From: Thereva unica
Lineage: Eukaryota; Arthropoda; Insecta; Diptera; Therevidae
Assembly (NCBI GenBank): GCA_949987705.1
Contig: OX465283.1
Location: 135,744,101 to 135,808,100, forward strand
Direction: 5' to 3'
Length of the DNA: 64,000 bases
Shown: positions 22,835-32,582 of the stretch, piece by piece
How the letters are laid out: every line of letters starts with the position of its first letter
How positions within the stretch are numbered: position 1 is the stretch's first letter
The notes under the pieces: model-generated
Database searches by the model: none
What the model was told of the DNA's origin: nothing
Seen by the model: only the letters and a program-made list of their open reading frames with translations
Position numbers and translations under genes: made by a program

Positions 22835-24620
22835 CTCTTCTTCTTCTTTAAACTCCTTTAATCCCTCATGGGACATAGGGCGGAAACAGTTGCCCTCCAG
22901 CGGACTCTGTTTTGCGCGACAGCTCTCAGCTCCGACCAGGATCTCCCAGTTGTTGCGGCTTCTTCTAGTAGGGTTCTCCTCCACGTTGTTCTAGGTCTTC
23001 CTACTCGACGGGAACCTTGCGGATTCCAGTCAAGGGCCTGTTTGGCTAGGTTTTCGTTTTCGCGTCGCAAGGTGTGGCCAACCCAATTCCATTTCCTTCG
23101 CCTGATTTGGTCGTCTATCCTTTCTTGGCCGGCACGGCGCCAAAGTTCTTCGTTTGAAATTCTATCTTGCCAGCGGATTTTTAGGATACGACGAAGGCAT
23201 CTGTTGATGAAGACTTGTAGGCGCCCTGTGATGAATTGGGTGACTTTCCATGTTTCGCAACCGTACAAAAGAACTGCCTTAACGTTGGAGTTGAACAGCC
23301 GCAATTTGGTGTTAGTTGAGATCTCCGTTGATCTCCATATGCGGGACAGGCATGCATATGCGCCTCGTGCTTTGTTTATTCTGGAATTTACGTCTTCTTC
23401 TGCCCCACCATTTTCGGTAATAACACTACCGAGGTAGCAGAATTTATTTACCAGTTCCACGTCACGGTTATTCAGCGCTGTTCGTTCGTTGGTGTTTGCA
23501 TTTATCCGCATTTCTTTAGTTTTAGTCGGATTTAGCCTTAAGCCTGCTGGACTACTTTCTGTTGCCAAATTGTTCAACATGTTTTTGAGGTCCTGGTGTC
23601 TGTGGGCCAGCAAACAGATATCATCGGCGTAGTCGAGGTCCTTAAGGCGGTCTACCAAACCCCATTGTATGCCGCCTGTTCGATTATCTAGAGCGCCGAC
23701 AAGGATGTCATTTATTACTATAAGAAATAGTAAAGGCGAAAGTAGGCATCCTTGTCGTACTCCTGAGCTCACCTCAAAGCTGTCGGATAATTTTCCATTA
23801 TGGAGAACTCTGCATTTGGAATTGTTATATAGGGCTTTTATCAATTCTATTATTTTATCAGGTAATCCACGTCGCCGTAGTGCCTGCCATATAAAGCTCC
23901 TATTGACCGAGTCGAACGCTTTCTCATAATCTACGAAAGCAAGGTAAAGGGGGGATCGGAATTCAGTAGACTGCTCCACTATTATTCTCAAGGTGTTAAT
24001 ATGATCAATACAGGAGCGGCCCTTCCTGAATCCGGCCTGCTGCCTCCTAAGCGTTCGGTCAACTGCCTCACTTATCCTAGATAGTAATATATGGGACAAA
24101 ATTTTGCCCACTGTAGATAGTAAACAGATGCCTCTCCAGTTGTCGCATATTGTTAGGTCCCCCTTTTTGGGTATTTTGACTATGATACCTTCCGTCCAAT
24201 CCTCCGGAAAGGTACAGGTGTTCCATGCTATTTCTAGGATTGGCTGAAGCGCATCTGCTATGAGGCTTGAGTCGGCTTTCAACAATTCTGGCGGGATGCC
24301 ATCTTTCCCAGCTGCTTTACCATTGGCCATCGCATGAATTGCGGTTACTATTTCCGTCTTGGATGGGGCCCGGGTGGTGATTCTTATTGGCTGTGCATTG
24401 TTGCTGTTTTCCTGAGGTTCCTGTGTAAGTGTACCATTCAGGGCGGCGAAGAAGTAATCTCTCCATCTTTGGAGTTGCTCTTCGTCGCTGCACAGCAGCC
24501 TTCCATCCGCACTCTTAACGTCATGCTTTTTAGTAGAGTGCTTTCCCGAGAGCTGTTTAGTGATTTGGTACAGCACCTTACTGTTGCCTGTGTTTGCCGC
24601 GTTTTCCGCTTTTTCTGCGA
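22835..24620 (-). mobile_element. RTE-like LINE, 5'-truncated, inserted in the hAT relic
   Basis: The 1,786-bp insertion is bounded by a perfect 9-bp duplication (plus-strand GCAAACATT at 22826-22834 and 24621-24629). Its 3' end follows the RT stop codon closely and finishes with a short GAAGAAGAAGAG tail. The endonuclease domain is absent because of 5' truncation. Deleting the insertion and one duplication copy restores a hAT reading frame through IYDLNN-VCEVRNTY. This is the best preserved autonomous-type coding sequence in the window and so probably one of the younger insertions. Confidence 0.9.
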
Positions 24621-24624
24621 GCAA
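22858..24624 (-). CDS. Reverse transcriptase and C-terminal domain of an RTE-like LINE (partial)
   Basis: The frame is open for 588 codons. RT landmarks are: NGKAAGKDGIPPELL (residues about 101-115), IPKKGD and NWRGICLL (151-169), QQAGFRKGRSC (195-205), FVDYEKAFDSV with catalytic Asp232, GVRQGCLLSPLLF (288-300), and LDYADDICLL with Asp334/Asp335. A thumb with LLYGCETW and a C-terminal WVGHTLRR...ALDWNPQG..RVGRPRTTW motif follow. All catalytic residues are present. The N-terminal endonuclease is missing and the true start lies upstream in the full element. The first codons (TTG start) lie at the insertion junction and are not a genuine start. The product would copy RNA by target-primed reverse transcription. 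Confidence 0.93.
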   Translation of the reverse strand: MLAEKAENAANTGNSKVLYQITKQLSGKHSTKKHDVKSADGRLLCSDEEQLQRWRDYFFAALNGTLTQEPQENSNNAQPIRITTRAPSKTEIVTAIHAMANGKAAGKDGIPPELLKADSSLIADALQPILEIAWNTCTFPEDWTEGIIVKIPKKGDLTICDNWRGICLLSTVGKILSHILLSRISEAVDRTLRRQQAGFRKGRSCIDHINTLRIIVEQSTEFRSPLYLAFVDYEKAFDSVNRSFIWQALRRRGLPDKIIELIKALYNNSKCRVLHNGKLSDSFEVSSGVRQGCLLSPLLFLIVINDILVGALDNRTGGIQWGLVDRLKDLDYADDICLLAHRHQDLKNMLNNLATESSPAGLRLNPTKTKEMRINANTNERTALNNRDVELVNKFCYLGSVITENGGAEEDVNSRINKARGAYACLSRIWRSTEISTNTKLRLFNSNVKAVLLYGCETWKVTQFITGRLQVFINRCLRRILKIRWQDRISNEELWRRAGQERIDDQIRRRKWNWVGHTLRRENENLAKQALDWNPQGSRRVGRPRTTWRRTLLEEAATTGRSWSELRAVAQNRVRWRATVSALCPMRD

Positions 24625-24629
24625 ACATT

Positions 24630-25258
24630 ATTTAGGTCATAAATGTCAAGATTCATCACTAACACGGCCAGCCATTGCAGCACATACGTCATACATATCC
24701 TTGGCCAACGAGTCACGTTAAATCCAAATTACAATAGTCCTAAATTCGAGAATAGTGTCTGCAATAAATTTGTGGTTTAATTCTTCCAAAGATACATATC
24801 CGAAGCTTCTTCACAAATGGTTAGGGAACACCAACCAATTGATAACTATTCAATTCCACTAACATCAACGGTCTCGTTAGCTAAGACAAAAGGCAGGAGC
24901 ACATTTCACTTTGTGCGTTATCTTGTCTTTAAGAACATCAGAACACGTTTGAATCAATTCGTTCTGAATCTGATTCCCTCTCGATTCCAAATGGTCTTTT
25001 AAAATGTTATCTCCACATTCAATTCAAAAATTCAATAGTCTGTTAAAACTGAACCGAAGAGGGAGATTGTGTTGCCCAACAAAATAAAACCATGGAAAAA
25101 TTGAGGGTTGGTTCACCCTGTTTTCTTCAGCTTCCTTGTGATGCGCTGAATGTAAAATTTTATAAACAGTTAGTCGCTTTCTATCACCGTTTTTCAAAAA
25201 ATTCTGGAACCCATGTCGGTAAAGTCGATCTGACAAATTTTTTGTAACCCCTGAAAAT
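24630..25258 (-). pseudogene. hAT transposase relic, 5' half
   Basis: The minus strand reads FTDMGSRIF, HSAHHKEAEENRVNQPS and FVGQHNLPLR, then after stops MYDVCAAMAGRV and VLVMNLDIYDLNN. They follow the order of a TTF-type zinc-finger end, HKEA.KNR..L..II.TI.F.GRQNI.LRGHRD, GQGYDGA..MAG and HSLNLV..DLN in hAT transposases. Roughly 50 residues between the MAG and LNLV-like blocks are missing. The last codons join in frame to 22825 once the LINE is removed. Confidence 0.8.
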
Positions 25259-25502
25259 ATATCTGCCGGCGCCTATGCTTAATAAGCCAGCTATCAAATC
25301 GCCAGTGCAGTGATATATCACAAATCACTCACATTGTAAAGTCTTAAAAATAATGCACGTAATCAAATATCGTACAATTCACAGAAAAATGTACCTGTTT
25401 TCATTTTGGGGCGTTTTTAATGATTGACATTGCACTTGTCAAGTTGATCACTCATTTCACAACATCTGACTTTTCTTGTAATATCAATGTTGAGTTTTTT
25501 TC

Positions 25503-25610
25503 ACTGAGAATCTGAAGCAGCTGATCAATCACAAGATTCGTAACAATATTAATCTTGTCATACTTGCTTACGACTTGTGACCTGTCACAACTAATAATTG
25601 GTCTATAAGT
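25503..25610. repeat. Dispersed repeat, copy 2 (pairs with 1-95)
   Basis: It carries CTGAGAATCTGAAGCAG, TCACAAGATTCGT, TTGTGACCTGTCACAACTAA, matching 1-95 in direct orientation with one extra segment. Class unknown. Confidence 0.6.
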
Positions 25611-25664
25611 GTGAGAAACGAGAGTTCGAACACTTCAAAGTACATGGTACTAATTTCTAAACTG

Positions 25665-25990
25665 CCCATCAAATTAATGCTATTTATACTAACTTCAGCA
25701 AGGCCTTTGATAAAGTAAAAATCTTTATATTTTAATTGCTAAACTTTTCATAGTTCAGCTATGAACTACATATATATCAGCTTCTGCCCTTGAATGGATA
25801 CGATCAGTATAGGGATTCCTTTCAAATGAAATCGAAGTAACTTTGAGTGTTCCTCAATATAGTCCTCTTCTATTTAATTAATTAAACGATCAAATTGTCG
25901 ATATAGGTTTTGTCCTAAACAGAAGACTTAATTTCAATTTGCGTTATGATAATACTTCTTGGCTGCTTTATATTATAAAGAGAAGAGCTA
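25665..25990 (+). pseudogene. CR1/Jockey-type reverse transcriptase fragment
   Basis: The plus strand reads YTNFSKAFDKV (first catalytic motif), ALEWIRSV, then VTLSVPQYSPLLFN (degenerate VPQGS.LGPLLFN) and RYDNTSWLLYIIK in the position of YADDTKLY. Several stops and frame changes occur and the catalytic YADD box is destroyed. Motif spacing matches the palm of CR1/Jockey-group LINEs. Confidence 0.75.
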
Positions 25991-28495
25991 AATACCACAT
26001 GTAATTGAAAAATCCAATAATCATCAATAATAATAATAAAACTTACAGAACTATAAAATATTTGATAATTATCCTTTTTTTATAACGAATAACAAACTAA
26101 AGGTTAAAAATCAGAAACGAAAGGCTTGACGTAATGTTAAAGCATCTAAGAACACCTTGCTTTTCACTTAAATCCAATTACCAAGATAAGTGAGGCAAAT
26201 AAATTTATCGCCAGGCACATCCCAGAGTTATTCTAAACTCCCTCACCATTTGTGTGTGTAGATTGCATAATATCTATTTACATTTTCTGTCATTATTCAT
26301 TCGAGTGAATCATACTCAATAAATTGCAACTAACTGGTAACTTCCCTTTTAGTAACCACCACCCACAACAGAAATGTTCAAAAATTTGCAAAAATTTTCA
26401 CCTAAAATAAGAGAACTCATTACTATAAAAAAATTAACTTAATCGTACACAAAAATACAGACGTCCCAGAATCAGCAAAAATATAAATTTAAAATGAAAA
26501 TTAATTTTTTTAAGAAAATAAATCTGAAGATGAAAGTCAAAAATTTTGTAAGGTGCATTAATAGACTTCGATTGCATGTTCATTACGTGAAGGCTGAGCC
26601 CCGCCTTAAAAGCACGAAAATATTGCAAAAAGCTAGTCAAGTTTTTTTCCCCGTTGAAAATTTATTCGACCCAAAAATTTAGGACGCCTACTATGCTGTA
26701 TGTATGTACGTGTAGGTACGTGATGTAGCTTAAAGCTGACAGCGCATCTATATACCCTGAGCTTACCCTGCGCAATTCGCCTGCTGCTGGGCCAAGATCA
26801 TTGTTGTGACCTTAAACTACTGATGCCTTCGCCATCAGCCAAGAATTCAACTTGAAGCCACAGAAAATATTAAAAAAATACATAAATATAAATTTAAAAA
26901 AAATATAAATGAAAACTCTAGTTTTTTATTTATTATAATTTTTTAAATATTGTTTTAGCGAAACACAAACGAAAAATTTCCAATTACACACCTGGGGCGC
27001 GAGTCTAACACCTCAGATCGATCGGATTAGTGTCCATCAATTAGCGCCGTTGCTGGGAGGTTCCATGGCGGCTAATTTTAATTCGATTTTTATTTATTAT
27101 AAATTCGCTGTTAACAAATTCCTCGCGCCATTCCCCGAGAAAAAATTAACAAAAACCAAATTTGGCAAAAAAGCGTTTTTGACCTGATTGATCTGCGTTT
27201 CTCGAATTTCTGCAAAGATCAAGGGTGGGCTGCAGCCGCCAGATGCCGCTCCCGGCACTCGATCGCGCAGCGCTCGATTATTGCTCGATGCAGCGCGGCC
27301 TGCTCGATCGGCCATTGTGCTTCCAGTCAGTCAGTCTTTACGAGTAACGTAATCGCTCGCGGGGCGGCGCGGTTGACACTTTCGCCGGAATTGATTTTGG
27401 AATATTTATGGCCAATCAAAAAATGTTGAAAACTAAAAATAAAAAATCTCGCCCTGAACTTGACTGTCAATCTTGAGTTGTGTGACGATTCCATTTCGTG
27501 TGATTTTTAATGGTGAATGGGAAAACGGCAATTTGCGAAAATATGGTAATCGAGGAAGAATCGAATGAAAATATTTTATATATGCGTCTCGGCGGCGGCT
27601 GATATTACTATTAACAAACATTTTTGGGTGGGAGTGAATCATCAGTTTCAAGAACAAAGCTGCGCGCTTCGACTTTATGTTACCAGAAATGATTTTCTTC
27701 TTTTTTTCCCATGCAGAAATGTCTAGAAATTTTCGCGCTAATAATAAATTGTGTGCATTTTGATTTGTAGTTTTCGTTTATGTTTAAATGCGATTTTAGT
27801 TGTGATAACACAAATGCTTTTTTGGAGGTTAAGCGTTAAATATTGGCGGGAGAGGACACCAGTATTAACAGATTTACGGTGTCTTTAATGAGGGAATTAA
27901 AATTTGCAAGTTTTTCTTTTCATCTTGGGAAAGGTTTTTTTTTTCTTTTAAATTGCGTTTTTAAAGGTGAAAACGGTATTTTTGGTTAAATATATGTACA
28001 TATATACTGCGAGGTCATGTACTTCTTACAAGTTTGTTTTTTGTCGTAAGTTAGTATTAAGGAAAAATTTTATTTTGCAAATTCAGTGAATGAAGATTCA
28101 AGTTTATCTTAAGAAAATCGATACGAGACATTTTCCGGTTTGATTGTCATCTAAATTGGCCATGAATAAAAGTAAACATTAAAATGGATTGCTTTTAACA
28201 GATTATTCTCTGGTCTAGGTTGGGTTAGGTGCATAGCTTCCTCCTCATGGCGGCGACCGAAGGCTCAATTGGCACTTTTTTATTCCACAGCCTCGTGTAC
28301 TTACCTATTCCTAGGGATTCGGAATCGGTACTCGATTCTTTACTCATGTGAGTATTTGGCTTTCGATTCTGCTCATATCAGTACCTGACCGAGTACTTTT
28401 ACTCATATCGCTACTTATAGGGTTAAATCGAGTACTTCGTACAATTTGCATTTTAGTCAGAATTCAAGCTAACTTCAAGGTTATCTCAGGCGTGA
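25991..28495. other. Unannotated stretch with a GC-rich island
   Basis: No coding exon can be supported. 26000-26900 is AT-rich. 27036-27400 is conspicuously GC/CpG-richer (separate entry). 28300-28440 contains repeated TACTCATAT/GAGTACTT phrases that may be a decayed repeat. Confidence 0.45.
27036..27400. promoter_or_regulatory. CpG-rich island, possible promoter or regulatory region
   Basis: Against AT-rich surroundings this block contains many CG dinucleotides, with repeated GCTCGAT phrases and GCGGGGCGGCGCGG. TCAGTCAGTC at 27327-27336 resembles an arthropod initiator (TCAGT). It looks like single-copy, high-complexity DNA and not transposon sequence. There is no adjacent recognisable exon, so function is conjecture. 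Confidence 0.25.
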
Positions 28496-28624
28496 ATCCT
28501 AAACGCAAATTGGAGCTCTTTTAAATGCTTTTTGTATGGTTTTCTAGCACGAACGTGGAGCCAGCCAGATAGAAATACATACAAATTTATGTGCGCTATA
28601 AGAGCTCCAATTTACGTTTGGGAT
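28496..28624. mobile_element. MITE with 25-bp inverted ends
   Basis: ATCCTAAACGCAAATTGGAG then CTCTT at 28496-28520 is mirrored at 28600-28624 with two mismatches. Total length is 129 bp and it is non-coding. A target duplication is not clear, and the superfamily cannot be assigned. Confidence 0.6.
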
Positions 28625-28799
28625 GTAAACGGGCTCTTATAGATTTCAATTTATAACCCAACCCGAGTAAAAATCAGATTCGCCGGGACCTCGAAACTGA
28701 AACAGGCCCGCCCAACGTCAAAATGCCTGTATGGCACCTAAAACAGCACGGTACGCTTAAGTAAAAATTCTATTTCTAGCTCAAGCAGCATTGAATGTG

Positions 28800-29142
28800 G
28801 TTAGTACTTAGTTGGGGGACCGCTGGGTTAAGCGACACTCGCGTTTAGAATGGTCTATTACGAATACACGAATACAGATAAAACCGGGCATTTGCATAGG
28901 AAGTGAACAAGTGTTTCCTCTTGTTCGTCTCCCAACATCTACGTCAACAGACATTGTGCCGGATAACCCATCTTGGTAGCGTGTTCTCCTATGGACCAAT
29001 GTCCCGTGATGATTGCCTTAATTCTGGCAATATCTCCCGTCGGGGTCCACACATTGGGCATGGTGTTTTCTTTGTTGTGGGTGAAGTCGTCTAAAGATAT
29101 TGCAGGCCAAATAACGCTTTTGACCCTACTCTGTTTACTCAA
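28800..29142 (-). pseudogene. LINE C-terminal fragment (R1/Jockey/LOA type)
   Basis: The minus strand reads IKAIITGHWSIGEHATKMGYP, then after a frameshift EEETLVHFLCKCP. This matches the TGH....H...MG...C..C...EET..H.LC.CP zinc-finger-like tail that follows RNase H in R1/Jockey/LOA-type elements. Frame changes and stops make it a relic. Confidence 0.65.
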
Positions 29143-29318
29143 TCTCCTAGCCCCGCCGCGACATTCCCTGTTTGACTAGCTTGTCGGCTTACTCAATCTT
29201 ATGTCCGGAAACCCAGACGAGACTCACGTTGAACATACATATTCTTAATAATACCATTGAAAAATCTTTCTAATGAGGCTCCAGGTCCACAAGTAGCACC
29301 GTAGTCGCGAATTGTATC

Positions 29319-29534
29319 TTAGGTACGTTTGGCAGCTTCTACTCCATAGATTAATAGGGCAGATCGGCTTATCGGCCTGACTAGAGATGTGTCTGTTAAA
29401 GAAAAGGTTGCACTACACAATGAGCGTCTCGCTATTGCCTGATAGTAGCAAAGAAGGTAATGGGTTAACTCATTCTTCTCAAGACAAAACCTACATGTTG
29501 GGTCCTGTGCCCTTCCAAACCTCTGGAGCAACAA
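29319..29534 (-). pseudogene. LINE C-terminal fragment, second family member
   Basis: The minus strand reads FGRAQDPTCRFCLEKNELTHYLLC and continues to a stop near 29320. It is the same CRxC...H..C tail as at 28800-29142 and 32340-32460. The RNase H part upstream is not recognisable in the adjoining sequence. Confidence 0.7.
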
Positions 29535-29904
29535 CTATCGACTGGTAATAGTTTACCTCTTACAAACTCATTTTATTACCCAAATTGGCTCCCAAATATT
29601 GCTCAGGAACCAAACAAAGGTTCGATTGAAAATCTAAAACTACCCATGTTTTCTTGGACAGCATCAAATCGAATACATGTCTTGATGTAGTCCCTTGTTT
29701 TACATATTAACAGGTGATTTAGGTATGAGTTTCTTTTTACCAGAAAATGATATGCATCCCTTTGGGATCGATAAAGGCAGAATATTACATAAAGAAACCA
29801 AATTTACCTCGGCATGAAAACGTATTGATGCATTTAAGTCCTGTTGCTGAGCTGGTACTGCTTCAGGTACAATTTTTACTCCTGCAAAATTGAACCTATT
29901 CGTG

Positions 29905-30212
29905 AAATTTAGATCTATGGAAATACCATCTGACCGTGAATAATCGTTGTTGGAAAAACTATAAACTGGGACTTAGCAGGATTGAGAATCAAGAAATTAG
30001 ATGAAGACCAGTCAAGGATGTTTTGCAGGTCTGCGGTCGATTTACTTATCCCAACCTAATGCTTATCTTTAGGCTTTGTGAGATAGAGTTGTACGTCGTC
30101 AGGGTACATATGAATATTAAAGCTCGTGACAAGCGCTGGAAGAACATTAATAAATAAACTAATTAGAAGCGGGCCAAGTAAAGACTCTTGGGGAACACCA
30201 CCTAGAAAAAGC
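29905..30212 (-). pseudogene. CR1/Jockey-type reverse transcriptase fragment
   Basis: The minus strand reads GGVPQESLLGPLLISLFINV, then NIHMYPDDVQLYL and DLQNILDWSSSNFLILNPAK. These are the VPQGS.LGPLLF, Y-DD and W....L.LNP.K motifs of CR1/Jockey RTs. The catalytic box is YPDD, one substitution from YADD. Flanking domains are lost and stops follow. It abuts the Helitron helicase relic at about 30213. Confidence 0.8.
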
Positions 30213-30790
30213 AATAGAGTGTAGCAGTTTAACCTGCTGCAAGCGATTAATTAAGAAACTGTGCAAAAGCTTAAGAGCGAGTGACGAGAACCCGGACCGA
30301 GCGAGCTCTTGATCTTGGAATGGCTGGCAGTGTTTGTCGAAAATCGCTGGCCAGCAGAATTATGGTATTTCCAAAGAGGTCCTAATTATTTCGCAAATCT
30401 TTCAACGTTCGATCGAGTGCATCGAATTCCCGTTTGTTCGCCATCGTTCACTCATCTCAAATAATTATTTTGCAATTCTGTAGTACTTTCGCCATTGCTG
30501 ATTTTTTGGCACTGTTGCATGTCGGTTCATCTATCGTCTGGAAATTTAGTGACAGTTTGAGGGCTGTTCGTCCTTCTTCTAACAATATGGCAGCGATTCC
30601 CGTTCGAATCGAAGCTAAAATCAATGTAATTAGGAACGTTTTGCCAGTTCCGACAGGTACATTAAGGAAAAATATTCCCCCGTATCCGCTCTCATCAATG
30701 TATCATACGCGGTTTTCTAGTCCTGATTCAAAAATGGAATCAACGCTTCGTTGGGGATCTCCGCGTTAAATCTTCAGCCCACAATACTTT
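30213..30790 (-). pseudogene. Helitron helicase remnant (Pif1-type)
   Basis: The minus strand reads KTAYDTLM, GEYFSL then GGIFFLNVPVGTGKT, a Walker A motif (GTGKT). It continues LITLILASIRTGIAAILLEEG, LKLSLNFQTIDEPTCN, KVLQNCKIII*DE, ALDRTLKDLRNN and LLASDFRQTLPAIPRS. This follows the order of helicase motifs in the Rep-Hel protein of Helitrons. The Walker B region has TGA where WDE is expected and GDFRQ is ASDFRQ. The Rep nuclease and the rest of the helicase are missing. Confidence 0.88.
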
Positions 30791-31399
30791 GTACAGACCT
30801 GTAAGTCAGTTCGCGGCTGGGTCAAGAAAGTTCGATTTTCGAAACTGATTTCGAGCATGAAACGGTACCTTTTACTCGAGGTAGTATAGAAAGTTTCCAT
30901 ATAAAAATATCACCCTAATTTTGATATTAATAAATTTTGAGATACTACAATATATCGTGCTCGTTAATTATATGGCTTCAATCGGTCCATTCATATCCAA
31001 TTATCAGCTACTAATAACTTGCTTACATAAGCACGATTTTTAGAAAAAAAAAAAAAAAAGAAGAGAATTCCATTTACAACAAGAAGATTTTACACCTGTA
31101 AAAATGTTTAGGTACTAAATCAAGAATTTTACAACTCAGAAAAAGAAATATTGCAATTTCGTGATTTATTATAATAATAAAGGAGCAATTACAATTTTTA
31201 TCTTCTATTGTGCTCAATTACAGATTTGTAATGCATCAGGCATTTTTTCATTTCATAAAAAACTTGTGTAAGGTTATTTGCTTGTATGATCATTTGATGA
31301 ATATTTGCCAATAAAACTCGAAGAAATTATTTATTTTAAATCAATTAAACAATTTTAGTGAGTAATCGTAAACTATGGGTTGAGTGAATAAAAACTAAG
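30791..31399. other. Unannotated stretch
   Basis: An A-run lies at about 31044-31060. The rest is AT-rich with no supported feature. Confidence 0.45.
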
Positions 31400-31503
31400 T
31401 GTACAATTATTATAGTCAACACTTCTGAGTGGAGTGATCCCCTCATTCAAATAAAATTCACTCATGGGAAATTTTCGTAGTCATGGGTAATTTTGGAATT
31501 AAA
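31400..31503. repeat. Inverted copy of the repeat at 11535-11660
   Basis: It contains ACTTCTGAGTGGAGTG, CTCATTCAAATAAAATTCAC and TCATGGGAAATTTTCG, matching the reverse complement of 11540-11640. AGTGTTCACTC-type phrases recur at 31670-31700 and 32705-32760 on both sides of the LINE fragment. This repeat may therefore be one arm of a larger DNA element into which the LINE inserted. Confidence 0.55.
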
Positions 31504-31700
31504 GGGAAATGTCATGTTTTTGTCAAGTAGCAATCAAGTTATTTATTTTAAAAGTTTTTTAAAATATTTTATAAAAATGAATGGAAAAGGTTCTTGCAAG
31601 CAACCTCAAATTTTACAAGTGTTAACTCACAGGCTATCATTAAAACTTTGTTTTATTCACATCAAAATGAAGTGTTCACTCTATATGGAGAAATTACAGA

Positions 31701-32582
31701 GTGAAGTACTTAACGAGGCCGGAAGACATATATATCTTTACGGACGGATCCATGATTGACGGCAGAGCAGGTGCGGGAGTCTTCTCAGAGGACTTAAATC
31801 TGACCTGCTCTCTGGCTTTGGGGAATTACACCTCAGTCTACCAGGCGGAAATGCTTGCTCTGCTGCACGCGCTGGATCACATAAATGAGGGTCAGGTGCA
31901 GGGAAGAAGTATCCTTATAGCACTGGACAATCAGGCTGTGATTAAGCGCATGAATCAGACAGAGATTAATGCGTCTCTGGCGTTGGAATGTGTCCAAAAA
32001 CTGAACAGGTGTGCGCAACAAAACAACGTGACGCTAGCTTGGGTTAGAGGACATACAGGCATCGATGGGAACGAAAAGGCTGACAACCTGGCAAAACAGG
32101 GGTCAACCTCGGAATTCTGGAGACCGGAGCCATACTCTGCCATTGGCAGAGGGTTGGTAAGGAACTACATCGAGAAATGGGTCGCTGAGGAACACCGGAG
32201 ACGGTGGGACGCTATGACCACGTGTAGGCAGGCTAAGATGGTGCTTACGTTGCCGATTACCGCAGCCAGAAGAAGGATCCTGCATATGCAAAGGAGAACC
32301 CTCAGATGGTTGGTGGCACTGATTACAGGACACGGATGTTTCAGGTATCACCTAAAAAGAATGGGAATTCTGGAGGATGACACCTGTCGGATGTGCCTGG
32401 AGGAACCTGAGACGGCCACACACATAGTGTGTCACTGTCCGGCGGTGGCGAGGAAAAGGGCTGCCATAACTGGACTCCATTGGATGGAGGACATGAGGCA
32501 GACTCCCTTCAATCAGCTGCTTGCGATAACTAGGGGAGTCGAAGTAAGGGAGCAATGGGACAACCCACTGCAACCCCAATAA
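31701..32582 (+). CDS. LINE 3' end: intact RNase H domain plus zinc-finger-like tail
   Basis: The 293-codon frame has RNase H residues in order: IFTDGS (Asp15), VYQAEMLALLHAL (Glu50), IALDNQAVI (Asp76), WVRGHTGIDGNEKADNLAK (His118, Asp128). They are followed by a basic region (residues about 155-205), LVALITGHGCFRYHL and a C-terminal CRMCLEEPETATHIVCHCP motif. The architecture matches the ORF2 end of R1/Jockey/LOA/I-type LINEs. The RT is absent because of 5' truncation, so the first Met is not the natural start. The frame is unbroken, which makes this one of the better preserved copies. TAACGAGG lies near the left edge and TAACGAAGG at about 32672, a possible imperfect target duplication. Confidence 0.9.
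   Translation: MKYLTRPEDIYIFTDGSMIDGRAGAGVFSEDLNLTCSLALGNYTSVYQAEMLALLHALDHINEGQVQGRSILIALDNQAVIKRMNQTEINASLALECVQKLNRCAQQNNVTLAWVRGHTGIDGNEKADNLAKQGSTSEFWRPEPYSAIGRGLVRNYIEKWVAEEHRRRWDAMTTCRQAKMVLTLPITAARRRILHMQRRTLRWLVALITGHGCFRYHLKRMGILEDDTCRMCLEEPETATHIVCHCPAVARKRAAITGLHWMEDMRQTPFNQLLAITRGVEVREQWDNPLQPQ

Noticed and set aside
22868..23437. 189-codon plus-strand frame opposite the RT
   Set aside because: It is antisense to the RTE reverse transcriptase, which has all family motifs on the minus strand.
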